64,000 nucleotides of DNA from Butyricicoccus sp. (GTDB lineage Bacteria; Bacillota; Clostridia; Oscillospirales; Butyricicoccaceae): the NCBI GenBank assembly GCA_017886875.1, contig JAGHIZ010000008.1, forward strand, positions 1-64,000, given 5' to 3'. Both the position numbers and the translations under genes were made by a program. Under the pieces are notes generated by a model. It saw only the letters and a program-made list of their open reading frames with translations, had not been told where the DNA came from and searched no databases. Positions within the stretch are counted from its first letter, which is position 1, and every line of letters begins with the position of its first letter. Of the stretch, positions 47,838 through 55,574 are shown one piece after another.

Positions 47838-49024
47838 GTACAATCATATATTTAATACGTCATGCAGAGGCAGAGGGCAATGTATACCGTAGATGTCATG
47901 GTGTATATGATGCACTTTTAACCGAAAAAGCACATATGCAGTTACCATATCTTGCAAAACGCTTTGAAAATGTTCCGCTTGATGCAGTTTATGCTTCATA
48001 TCTTTATCGTGCAAGACATACCGCAAAGGCTATTGCACAAACCAAAGGCATGAAAGTTACTTTGCGTAAAGATTTACATGAGATAGATATGGGTGATTGG
48101 GAAGATTATCCTTGGGCAGAGCTTGGGGTTAAATTTCCAAATGAATTTGAACTTTGGCGTAGCCGTCCATGGGATTGTAAAATTCCAAATGGTGAAACAG
48201 TGACTGAAGCGGGAGATAGAGTGCTTGCAGACCTTCATAAAGTAGCGAAATGGCATGAAGGCGGTCAAGTTGCAGTTGTTTCGCATGGCTCTGCAATAAG
48301 AAATGTATTATGCAGAGTTTTAAAGCTAAAACCAGAGCAAGTTAATGAAATCGGTTGGGGAGATAATACCTGTGTTGCAAAGCTGATTTTTGATAATGGC
48401 GAGGTTAAAGCAGAATATTGGAATGATGCGTCACATTTGCCAGAGGAGCTTTCAACCTTTGCAGCTATTGGCTGGAAAGATAACAAGGGGTTGCCTACAA
48501 CTGTACAAGTATGGTTTAGAGATTATAACCCAGATGATAAAGCCGATAATGAGCTTTTATTAGATTTTATAAGAGAGCAGTATAACTGTGCTTATGGAAC
48601 TACTGAAAAGCTAGATGAAAATGCAAATCTAATTCAGGCTAGAAAAGCAAGTGAAGTTTTAAAACGCTCTGTATCTTTCGCAATGCTTGATAATAAACCA
48701 GTTGCACTTGTGTTTTTAGATGCAGCAAACACAGAAAACGCTGGCATGGTTGGTTGTTATTGTATAGACAAAGAGTATAGAGGTCATGGAATAGCACAAC
48801 AGCTTATAGGACAATCAATGTCAGTTTATCGCTTGCTTGGTAAAGATTTTTTATTTGCGAATGCAGGTGAAAATAATGAAAGAGCGATTGCTTTTTATAA
48901 AAAGTTTGGTTTTGAGCAGGTTGGAATAACAGAAAATGAATGTGGAAAACATCTCTTAATGCGTAAAAGCATAAAAGTTCCAACTATATCAGAAGAAAGC
49001 CAGTGGTTTGAAATTCAGACATAA
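47834..49024 (+). CDS. Histidine phosphatase-GNAT acetyltransferase fusion protein
   Basis: A 396-residue two-domain protein. Residues 1-200 are a histidine phosphatase: YLIRHAEAEGN is the RHG-type catalytic motif, and VVSHGSAIRNVLC carries the second His. Residues about 215-390 are a GNAT acetyltransferase, with the acetyl-CoA loop region in YRGHGIAQQLIGQSM and NERAIAFYKKFGFEQVG. It overlaps pyrD by four bases and is the last gene of the pyr unit. Substrates of either domain are unknown. The combination is uncommon and may act on one metabolite in two steps (inference). Confidence 0.88.
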   Translation: MSTIIYLIRHAEAEGNVYRRCHGVYDALLTEKAHMQLPYLAKRFENVPLDAVYASYLYRARHTAKAIAQTKGMKVTLRKDLHEIDMGDWEDYPWAELGVKFPNEFELWRSRPWDCKIPNGETVTEAGDRVLADLHKVAKWHEGGQVAVVSHGSAIRNVLCRVLKLKPEQVNEIGWGDNTCVAKLIFDNGEVKAEYWNDASHLPEELSTFAAIGWKDNKGLPTTVQVWFRDYNPDDKADNELLLDFIREQYNCAYGTTEKLDENANLIQARKASEVLKRSVSFAMLDNKPVALVFLDAANTENAGMVGCYCIDKEYRGHGIAQQLIGQSMSVYRLLGKDFLFANAGENNERAIAFYKKFGFEQVGITENECGKHLLMRKSIKVPTISEESQWFEIQT

Positions 49025-49027
49025 AAA

Positions 49028-49054
49028 CGACTATAACTTTTTTAGTTATAGTCG
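49028..49054 (+). terminator. Terminator after the pyrK-pyrD-fusion unit
   Basis: CGACTATAACT / AGTTATAGTCG perfect stem around T-rich loop. Confidence 0.75.
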
Positions 49055-49060
49055 AGTTAA

Positions 49061-49092
49061 AAATGCGTGTTTTAGTATAAAGGCACGCATTT
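49061..49092 (-). terminator. Terminator after the amidase gene
   Basis: AAATGCGTG (49061-49069) / CACGCATTT (49084-49092), serving the leftward amidase gene and possibly the rightward unit (TTTTTT follows). Confidence 0.78.
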
Positions 49093-49093
49093 T

Positions 49094-49780
49094 TTATTTT
49101 TTATCAAAAAGTCCAGCTCTATCCATCCAGACTAGGGATTGTAGATTTGGCTCAAAAACAGTTACAGCACCATTTTTATCTGTGGATATAATTTTTTTAT
49201 CAATGGCTTTTTTAACAGATGCTTTCGCCCAATCAGGCATTTCATCAATTTTTTTATAGATTTTCATATCGTCATCAATCTCCTCAGTTTGGGGTTTTTG
49301 GGTAAGTGAGTTTAAAAACTCTTGCCAAAGCTTTGGGTTTTCTACCATTGGAGCAGGGCAGTTTTTACCTGTTATATCATAGTGTCTAAGCACATTAGAA
49401 ATAGGAATATTATATTTTTTCATTAAAATTTTAGTAAGCTCTATAGCGTTTTTTATGCTATCATAGCGAATATTGCCTTTTTTATCATTCATACATATTT
49501 CTATGCCTAAACTATTGGAATTTCTACAGATTTTATGCTTATAAGTTTTACCGCCACAATGATAAGCTATAAAATCATCAGGTACAGAAACCCAAATTTC
49601 TTTTTCATCTACAAAATAATTAGCAGATGCAGGATTTTGAAGTGTTTCTCTTGCAAAATAAGTGACATTATTAAGTGCAGTATCGCCATTATTGCTTGTA
49701 TAATGAATAACAATATACTTAATATCTAGTTTACGTTTTGAACCGTAATTTGCTTTATTGCATAATTTAATTGGATACAT
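49094..49780 (-). CDS. N-acetylmuramoyl-L-alanine amidase (endolysin-like)
   Basis: A 228-residue amidase_2 (PGRP-type) zinc enzyme cleaving the bond between MurNAc and the stem peptide. Zinc ligands are in IKYIVIHYTSNNGD (first His) and LRHYDITGKNCPAPM (last His and Cys). There is no signal peptide, as in phage endolysins. The C-terminal 60 residues (from about KKIDEMPDWAKASVKKAI) look like a short wall-binding module resembling an SLH repeat. A small ORF lies 28 bases upstream. Ribosome binding site AAAGGAGG. Confidence 0.9.
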   Translation of the reverse strand: MYPIKLCNKANYGSKRKLDIKYIVIHYTSNNGDTALNNVTYFARETLQNPASANYFVDEKEIWVSVPDDFIAYHCGGKTYKHKICRNSNSLGIEICMNDKKGNIRYDSIKNAIELTKILMKKYNIPISNVLRHYDITGKNCPAPMVENPKLWQEFLNSLTQKPQTEEIDDDMKIYKKIDEMPDWAKASVKKAIDKKIISTDKNGAVTVFEPNLQSLVWMDRAGLFDKK

Positions 49781-49807
49781 AAAAGAATACCTCCTTTCGT
49801 ATTTATA

Positions 49808-49999
49808 CTATGCAGAGAAGTTACTACAAGTTAAAACACAATCTTCATAGGCATTCTTTAATATATCATGAAAAATTTCTAAATCATCACAAAGGGCTTT
49901 TATTTCTACAAGTTCATCTAACATTTTAGAATAATCGTTTATAGATTGTTGATTTTTTGCCTCTTTTGGTACTAAATTAGGTTCGTTTATACTATAAAT
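49808..49999 (-). CDS. Small acidic phage-like protein, possible ATT start
   Basis: An open frame of 63 codons immediately upstream of the amidase gene, ending LKNAYEDCVLTCSNFSA. It has no ATG near its start; the only initiator with a ribosome binding site is ATT at 49999, six bases after AGAGGTGA. The next in-frame ATG is 26 codons on and lacks a site. Predicted mostly helical and acidic, no membrane helix, so not a holin. Codon pattern and operon position support it; the start is uncertain. Confidence 0.45.
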   Translation of the reverse strand: MYSINEPNLVPKEAKNQQSINDYSKMLDELVEIKALCDDLEIFHDILKNAYEDCVLTCSNFSA

Positions 50000-50030
50000 T
50001 TTAATTCACCTCTAAATATATAAAAATTTA

Positions 50031-50151
50031 AGATGCGAAAATGACATTTTTCGTCTTGACGTATACTTTAGTATGTAATATAATAATAATCAAAATATAA
50101 ATAAAAATAAAAAAATTTAAGTGGTAATGAATATATTACGTTTTCGCATCT
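50031..50151. repeat. 11-bp perfect inverted repeat around the divergent promoters
   Basis: AGATGCGAAAA (50031-50041) and TTTTCGCATCT (50141-50151), about 100 bases apart. The left copy lies upstream of the rightward -35, the right copy at the start of the leftward transcript. This fits a looping operator pair or a stem. Confidence 0.6.
50056..50084 (+). promoter_or_regulatory. Rightward promoter of the XRE-ImmA genes with operator in spacer
   Basis: TTGACG (50056-50061), 17-bp spacer, TATAAT (50079-50084). The spacer contains the palindrome ATACTTTAGTAT (50063-50074), a likely repressor site. Confidence 0.7.
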
Positions 50152-50160
50152 CATAAATAG

Positions 50161-50189
50161 ATTATATTATGTTTTAACATAATTGTCAA
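50161..50189 (-). promoter_or_regulatory. Leftward promoter of the amidase unit with operator in spacer
   Basis: On the minus strand TTGACA (50189-50184), 17-bp spacer, TATAAT (50166-50161). The spacer holds the 16-bp palindrome TTATGTTTTAACATAA (50167-50182). It points toward the rightward promoter, so both transcripts overlap by about 60 bases. Confidence 0.7.
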
Positions 50190-50236
50190 GCCTTTGTTTA
50201 ATGCGATTACGTAAAATTCAGGGAGTGAGTATAATT

Positions 50237-50578
50237 ATGTCAAAACTTTATAATAATATCGAGGACTTGTGCAGGGCGAAGAAAATTACAATTACAGAAA
50301 TGTGCAGACGAGCAAGTGTAAGCCGAGCATCTCTTACAGACCTTAAAATGGGACGTAAACAAAGTTTAGCCGCTGATACTCTTTCAAAAATTGCAGCACT
50401 CTTTGGCGTTACAGTTGATTATTTACTAGGCAATACAACAGATACTAATGTAAATTTTGATAGCTTTACATATGCAATGCATAATGCAAGTAAAGATTTA
50501 ACTGATGCAGACAAGGAAATACTGCTTAGTATGGCACAGCAGCTTAGAAAGGCTAACATTAAAAGCAGTAGGGAGTGA
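50237..50578 (+). CDS. XRE-family transcriptional repressor
   Basis: A 113-residue Cro/CI-type regulator. The helix-turn-helix domain spans residues 5-65 (ITITEMCRRASVSRASLTDL as recognition part; ending FGVTVDYLLGN). The C-terminal 45 residues form a short helical tail. The ATG at 50237 has GGGAGTGAG upstream. It overlaps the ImmA/IrrE-like protease gene, a classic pairing in which the protease cleaves the repressor. It probably binds the palindromes in the upstream promoters. Confidence 0.92.
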   Translation: MSKLYNNIEDLCRAKKITITEMCRRASVSRASLTDLKMGRKQSLAADTLSKIAALFGVTVDYLLGNTTDTNVNFDSFTYAMHNASKDLTDADKEILLSMAQQLRKANIKSSRE

Positions 50579-51042
50579 TTTATACGAGCAAAACTCTGGA
50601 AATCTACCAAAAGTTAAAAGAGAATGATGTGTTATTATTCAGTGGAAGATATAATTTTGATTGTGGTGCAGATGCTGCTATACTTTGTGTTGCAGGGCAG
50701 TATGGTTTTTTTCTCGATATAGATAAAATCCGTACTGTAAGAGATGAAAATATGGCTTTAGGTCATGAATGGGGACATTTTATTACCGGAAGTACATATT
50801 TAGTCGGTGCTAATGATGAGCTTAAAAGTTGGTGTGAGGGTAAAGCGTATAAAGCACAGATAAACACACTTATTCCATTTGATGAACTTGATAGAGCAGT
50901 TTTATCAGGCATAACTTCTACATTTGAACTTGCAGAACATTTTGATGTAACCGAACCATTAGTTAAAGATGCAATAAACTATTATATAAATGAAAAAGGG
51001 TACACATTTTCAAAGATATATTCAGAAGAAGTTATAATGTAA
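50575..51042 (+). CDS. ImmA/IrrE-family metallopeptidase
   Basis: A 155-residue zinc peptidase with HEWGH (HExxH motif, about residues 65-69) and a later Glu-rich part. ImmA of ICEBs1 and IrrE of Deinococcus cleave XRE repressors. The GTG start at 50575 overlaps the stop of the XRE gene, so translation is coupled. No ATG with a ribosome binding site is available. Terminator follows directly. Confidence 0.87.
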   Translation: MIYTSKTLEIYQKLKENDVLLFSGRYNFDCGADAAILCVAGQYGFFLDIDKIRTVRDENMALGHEWGHFITGSTYLVGANDELKSWCEGKAYKAQINTLIPFDELDRAVLSGITSTFELAEHFDVTEPLVKDAINYYINEKGYTFSKIYSEEVIM

Positions 51043-51043
51043 A

Positions 51044-51076
51044 AAAGCAAGGCGGTTGAAATTACCGTCTTGCTTT
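51044..51076. terminator. Bidirectional terminator between immA-like gene and spoVG
   Basis: AAAGCAAGGCGGT / ACCGTCTTGCTTT stem with one G-T pair and flanking A and T runs. Confidence 0.83.
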
Positions 51077-51080
51077 GTGT

Positions 51081-51338
51081 TCAAAAAAATTGCTTATCAT
51101 ATTCAGTTAAAACTGCTTTTTCCAAGTATTCACGCATTTTCTGCCCCACGGGGTGAACTATATCACGATATTTTCCATCAGGCATTAAACGAGATGGCAT
51201 AGCAAGAAATAATCTGTCATTTCCCTCTATGATTTTTATATCATGCACAGCAAACGAATTATCAAATGTAAGGGAAACCAAGGCTTTTAATTTTCCATCA
51301 GTGTGAAAATGTCTGAATTTAATGTCGGTAATTTCCAT
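51081..51338 (-). CDS. spoVG: SpoVG family regulatory protein
   Basis: A small nucleic-acid-binding regulator of 85 residues, first known from Bacillus sporulation. The start EITDIKFRHFHTDGKLKALV and FAMPSR-type FLAMPSRLMPDGKYRDIVHP are diagnostic. The ATG at 51338 follows AAGGAG at 9 bases. It is divergent from murC and has its own terminator. Confidence 0.92.
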   Translation of the reverse strand: MEITDIKFRHFHTDGKLKALVSLTFDNSFAVHDIKIIEGNDRLFLAMPSRLMPDGKYRDIVHPVGQKMREYLEKAVLTEYDKQFF

Positions 51339-51419
51339 AACCAGATGCTCCTTATAAATCGTCAAATCGGGAAAATTGCTATTTATATTTTGTACAGATT
51401 GGAATATAATAATACAGGT

Positions 51420-51444
51420 GCCGGAAAATTTTTTCCGGCTTTTT
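51420..51444 (+). terminator. Terminator-like hairpin in the murC leader
   Basis: GCCGGAAAA (51420-51428) / TTTTCCGGC (51431-51439) followed by TTTTT. It lies between the diverging spoVG and murC genes, just after a TATAAT at 51405-51410, so it would act on the murC transcript itself. Confidence 0.65.
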
Positions 51445-51482
51445 GTAAGATGTAAATAGCTATAAATGGAGGAATAACTTAT

Positions 51483-52868
51483 ATGACAATAAGAGAATAT
51501 ATATCAAAAAAGAAACCTATACACATAATAGGTATTGGCGGTGTGTCTATGAGTGCACTTGCTGAGTTATTATTATCCCTTGGTGTGCCTGTTACTGGTT
51601 CTGATAAATCACATTCAAAGGTCACAGAGCGACTTGAAAGACTTGGTGCAAAAATTACTTATGCACATCTTGCAGAAAATGTGGAAAATACAGCTCTTGT
51701 GGTGCGTACAGCAGCAGTACATGACGATAACCCAGAAATCATAAGTGCAAGAGAAAAAAATATACCTGTTATGGAACGTGCAGAGGCTTGGGGAAACCTA
51801 ATGACCGATTATAAAAATGTGGTTTGTATGTCTGGTACACATGGCAAAACAACCACTACATCTATGATGACACTTATTGCAATGCAGGCAAATGCAGACC
51901 CAACTGTTATGGTAGGCAGTCATTTACCAGCTATCAATGGTACACTTCGTATAGGTGGTAAAGATTGTTTTGTTGCAGAGTCATGTGAATATTGTAATTC
52001 TTTTTTAAATTTTGCACCAACTATTGCAGTTATATTAAATATTGAAGCTGACCATCTTGACTTTTTTAAGGATTTAGATGATATTATTCATTCATTCCAT
52101 ATGTTTGCACTTAGAACGCCTAAAGATGGTGTTGTAATTGTAAATGGCGATGATAAAAATGCTGTGAAAGCAGTAGAAGGCGTAGATAGAAAGATTATAA
52201 CTTTTGGATTAAATAAGGCTTGTAATGTTTATGCGGAAAATATAACAAGCAAAAATGGTTATTATTCATTTGATATAATTATAAATGGCGAAAAATATAC
52301 AAATGTTACACTTTCTGTTCCAGGTAAGCATAATATGTTAAATGCACTTGCAGCAGTTGCGGCAGCATATGAGCTTAATATGCCAAGTGATAAGGTAGCT
52401 GAGGGACTGGAAAAGTTCACTGGTTCATCAAGAAGATTTCAAAAGATTGGCACATTAAAATGCGGTGCAGTAGTTGTTGATGATTATGCTCATCACCCAA
52501 GCGAAATGAGAGCAACTCTTGAAACTGCTCGTTTAATGGATTTTAATAGAATTATTTGTGCTTTCCAACCTCACACATATACAAGAACAAAGTCATTATT
52601 TAATGAGTTTGTGGACGCATTAAAAATGTGTGATAAAGCAATTTTAGCACCGATTTACGCAGCAAGAGAGCAAAACACAATCGGTATTTATTCATCTGAT
52701 ATTGCAAAAGAGGTTGAAGGTGCTATTGCACTTGATACATTTGAACAAATAGAAGATTACCTTCGTGAAAATGCAAAAGCAGGCGATTTGATAATAACTA
52801 TGGGTGCAGGTAATATAAATAGTATAGGTTATGCACTTGTGGAAAAAGATTGTAAAAGTGACGCTTGA
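51483..52868 (+). CDS. murC: UDP-N-acetylmuramate-L-alanine ligase
   Basis: Adds L-Ala to UDP-MurNAc, the first step of peptidoglycan stem peptide synthesis. 461 residues in three Mur-ligase domains: N-terminal Rossmann part (HIIGIGGVSMSALAELLLS), ATP site SGTHGKTTTTSMM (about residues 117-129), and the C-terminal domain with DDYAHHPSEMRATLE. Ribosome binding site ATGGAGGAATA. A terminator hairpin stands in its leader. Confidence 0.96.
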   Translation: MTIREYISKKKPIHIIGIGGVSMSALAELLLSLGVPVTGSDKSHSKVTERLERLGAKITYAHLAENVENTALVVRTAAVHDDNPEIISAREKNIPVMERAEAWGNLMTDYKNVVCMSGTHGKTTTTSMMTLIAMQANADPTVMVGSHLPAINGTLRIGGKDCFVAESCEYCNSFLNFAPTIAVILNIEADHLDFFKDLDDIIHSFHMFALRTPKDGVVIVNGDDKNAVKAVEGVDRKIITFGLNKACNVYAENITSKNGYYSFDIIINGEKYTNVTLSVPGKHNMLNALAAVAAAYELNMPSDKVAEGLEKFTGSSRRFQKIGTLKCGAVVVDDYAHHPSEMRATLETARLMDFNRIICAFQPHTYTRTKSLFNEFVDALKMCDKAILAPIYAAREQNTIGIYSSDIAKEVEGAIALDTFEQIEDYLRENAKAGDLIITMGAGNINSIGYALVEKDCKSDA

Positions 52869-52947
52869 CAAAACGCACGAAATGAGCGATAATAATACCA
52901 GAATAAGTGTCTATTTTGTATAAGTTATATGAAACGGAGGGATTACG

Positions 52948-53559
52948 ATGACAGATAACCTCATTATTACAATCGGCAGACAGTACGGCACAGGCGGACG
53001 TGAAATTGGACGTAAGCTTGCTAATAAACTGGGAATTAAATTTCTTGATAGAGAGCTTATTGCCCGTGCTGCTAAAAAGTCCGGTTTTAGCGAGGAGCTT
53101 TTCGACCAGCTCGATAAGCGTGCAACAAACAGCTTTCTATATTCCTTGACAATGTTTGGTTCAACTGGACTTAACGGAATGAGCCTTACTGACCAGCTGT
53201 ATCTTGCACAAGCTAAAGTCATTCGTGAAGCAGCGGACGCTGCCCCTTGTGTTATTGTTGGTCGCTGTGCAGACCATGTGCTACGTGAGTGCCCTAATAA
53301 ATTTGACTTCTTTATTCATGGTAGCATAGAGGATAGAGTTCATAGAATTCAGACTTGTGGTGATTATGAAATCACAGGTAAAACCCCACAAGCAGCACTT
53401 GAGAAAATGGATAAACAGCGTTCTACTTATTACAATTATTATACAGGTAAGGCATGGGGTAAATGTGACCACTATGACCTATGTGTAAATGCGGGTAGAT
53501 TGGGTGTTGACAAGTCTGTTGAAATACTTCTAAAGTATGTAGATGCACTTAAAAAGTAA
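52948..53559 (+). CDS. Cytidylate kinase-like family protein
   Basis: A 203-residue P-loop kinase of the cytidylate kinase-like (AAA_26) family, frequent in Clostridia. The P-loop is IGRQYGTGGREIGRKLA (about residues 9-25), and LGIKFLDRELI follows. VIVGRCADHVL and the lid region with MDKQRSTYYNYYTGKAWG are also typical. The real substrate is not established; it differs from canonical Cmk. Codon use suggests moderate to good expression. Monocistronic with terminator. Confidence 0.88.
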   Translation: MTDNLIITIGRQYGTGGREIGRKLANKLGIKFLDRELIARAAKKSGFSEELFDQLDKRATNSFLYSLTMFGSTGLNGMSLTDQLYLAQAKVIREAADAAPCVIVGRCADHVLRECPNKFDFFIHGSIEDRVHRIQTCGDYEITGKTPQAALEKMDKQRSTYYNYYTGKAWGKCDHYDLCVNAGRLGVDKSVEILLKYVDALKK

Positions 53560-53565
53560 AAAATT

Positions 53566-53595
53566 AAGCCTTGGAGATTTTAATTTCCAAGGCTT
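53566..53595. terminator. Terminator overlapping the end of the next gene
   Basis: AAGCCTTGGA / TCCAAGGCTT perfect 10-bp stem. It overlaps the last codons of the leftward gene ending at 53580, so both convergent genes use the same hairpin. Confidence 0.78.
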
Positions 53596-54389
53596 TTACT
53601 TTGTTTACCTGCATTTGCAGCGGTTACTATTGTTTGAGATAAAGCTTTACAAATTTCAAGTGTTTGCTTGTCAGAAATAACATTTTCTGCTTCAAGCAAA
53701 ACCGCATCACCCCAAAAAGTATTATCTAAATCATTTTGCATTTTAAGCCACGCTTGATAACTTTTAAGCTCAGCGGCTTGTCTAACACCCTTTGATGTAA
53801 AAATAGGTCGTTGTTCATCTAAAAAGCCAAAATGGCGGCGTTTTTTTTCAGGCTGCATTTGACCAGTAGCCCTAAGACCATGTTTTCCTTCTATAATAAA
53901 TTGCTCTATTCTCTGAAAAATAAGTGAAGAATTTTGTCTTGCGAGCTGATAAAGCTCGCTTTTTTGTAATATATCGCTTTCATCAGTCCAGTTTGCAAGC
54001 ATTTCAAAAAATAGCTTTTCTGCACCATTTAAATTTTTATCATCACGAACGATAAATTTAATGCTTTCTTGCTCTTGTTCACCAAAGCTTTTTAAATGCT
54101 TTTTTGGTGTGATTTCAGGAGAAATTAAACCTTTTGTACTCCAAGAGATTAAAAGAGAGGTTATAGTTCGTTCAGGGGGTACATAATCATCTATAGCTGC
54201 AAGCATCATACGCATTTTTGAGAAATCGTTTTGAAATGGATTAAAATTCATCGGTTTTATAAGCGGTTTTATCTCTTGACGCATACGCTTTATAGTCATT
54301 GGCTGAAGCTTTTTATATATTATATAACAAATATAGATAAGTAAAATGGATATTAGATTTATTAAAATAATATATATAACATTATTCAT
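53580..54389 (-). CDS. Membrane-anchored protein, DUF2207 C-terminal-like
   Basis: A 269-residue protein with one N-terminal membrane helix (YIILINLISILLIYICYII) and a large basic cytosolic part. The part MMLAAIDDYVPPERTITSLL followed by ISWSTKGLISPE resembles the C-terminal soluble domain of DUF2207 membrane proteins. No catalytic motif is evident. It begins right after the stop codon of the dCMP deaminase gene, so it is translated in the same unit. The family call is tentative. Confidence 0.7.
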   Translation of the reverse strand: MNNVIYIILINLISILLIYICYIIYKKLQPMTIKRMRQEIKPLIKPMNFNPFQNDFSKMRMMLAAIDDYVPPERTITSLLISWSTKGLISPEITPKKHLKSFGEQEQESIKFIVRDDKNLNGAEKLFFEMLANWTDESDILQKSELYQLARQNSSLIFQRIEQFIIEGKHGLRATGQMQPEKKRRHFGFLDEQRPIFTSKGVRQAAELKSYQAWLKMQNDLDNTFWGDAVLLEAENVISDKQTLEICKALSQTIVTAANAGKQSKSLGN

Positions 54390-54875
54390 TTAATACCCCA
54401 TTTTGCCATCTAAAAGTTCATCATATTTAACCCAATCATCAACGGATATTTCTTCATATTCATCATTAGTTCTACGTACAACAACTTTTTCAATGCCTGC
54501 ATTGATTATCATACGTTTGCACATGGTACAGCAATTAGCATCTTTTATGATTTCACCTGTATCGACTTCACGACCACAAAGGTAAAGCGTAGAACCTAAC
54601 ATTTGTTCTCTTGAAGCAGCAATTATAGCGTTTTGCTCGGCATGTACAGAACGACAAAATTCATATCTTTCACCACGAGGAATATTTAATTTCTGACGCA
54701 TACAATAGCCTAAATCAATACAGTTAGCACGTCCTCTTGGTGCACCAGAATAACCAGTTGAAACTATGGTGTCGTTTTTAACTATAACAGCACCATAAGT
54801 ACGCCTAAGACAGGTGCTACGCTCTCTTGCAACATCTGCCATATCAAGATAATAATTTACTTTATCTCTACGCAT
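54390..54875 (-). CDS. Deoxycytidylate deaminase family protein
   Basis: A 161-residue zinc-dependent deaminase converting dCMP to dUMP, a precursor for thymidylate. Zinc site HAEQNAII (about residues 74-81) with catalytic Glu, and CCTMCKRMII (about 118) with the two Cys ligands. An additional CLRRTYGAVIV strand matches the ComEB/DCTD family. First gene of a two-gene unit. Confidence 0.93.
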   Translation of the reverse strand: MRRDKVNYYLDMADVARERSTCLRRTYGAVIVKNDTIVSTGYSGAPRGRANCIDLGYCMRQKLNIPRGERYEFCRSVHAEQNAIIAASREQMLGSTLYLCGREVDTGEIIKDANCCTMCKRMIINAGIEKVVVRRTNDEYEEISVDDWVKYDELLDGKMGY

Positions 54876-54947
54876 ATATTAACACTCCTATAAAAAATAC
54901 TTTTACAAATATATTAAGCCTTAAATAAAAAAACTGCAAGTAAAAAA

Positions 54948-54975
54948 ACAGCACATCTAAAAAAAGATGTACTGT
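54948..54975 (-). terminator. Terminator after the small multidrug export gene
   Basis: ACAG-C-ACATCT / AGATGT-A-CTGT stem with an A-rich loop; T-run on the minus strand. Confidence 0.78.
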
Positions 54976-54982
54976 TAAAATT

Positions 54983-55477
54983 TTAAACAAATTGACCTAC
55001 TGCACCTAATACACCATGAGTACCTATGGTCATAACCAAACCAGCTATAACAACACCAAGAGCAATGGAAACAAAGGCTTTTTTAAGTGGCATGTTTAAA
55101 AGAGCAGCGATTACTGCACCAGACCAAGCACCTGTACCAGGTAGAGGAACAGCTACAAAAAGAAGTAAACCTATTTTTGCATATTTAGTAACCGAACTTG
55201 ATTTGCTAATAAGTTTTTGTTTATAACGAGTTGCAATTTTACGAAAAGGCTTTAACCCAGAAAGCCAATCTATGAGTTTTACACCAAATAATAAAACAAA
55301 AGGAATAGGAAATAAATTGCCAATGTAGCATATAGGAAGCACCTCATACCAAGGCATACCAGTTGCAAGACCAACAGGAACAGCACCACGAAGTTCAACA
55401 AGTGGCATCATGGAAATGACAAACAATGCAAATTCTTTGCCTGCACCAAGCAGCCAAGAAAAAAGTTCTTCAATCAT
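54983..55477 (-). CDS. Small multidrug export protein family (COG2426)
   Basis: A 164-residue membrane protein with about four to five segments. The family signature is MMPLVELRGAVPVGLATGMP with GNLFPIPFVLLFG after it. The family name reflects a database label; transport of drugs is not established. The second ATG (55477) is chosen because GTGAGG lies 6 bases before it. Monocistronic. Confidence 0.85.
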   Translation of the reverse strand: MIEELFSWLLGAGKEFALFVISMMPLVELRGAVPVGLATGMPWYEVLPICYIGNLFPIPFVLLFGVKLIDWLSGLKPFRKIATRYKQKLISKSSSVTKYAKIGLLLFVAVPLPGTGAWSGAVIAALLNMPLKKAFVSIALGVVIAGLVMTIGTHGVLGAVGQFV

Positions 55478-55574
55478 TAAAATCCTCACTCTCATTTTTT
55501 ACTAGTCTATTTAATAATATTGAAAATAAAAAATAAAGTCAAGAGAATATTCGTTAAATATTCGTTAAATAATT

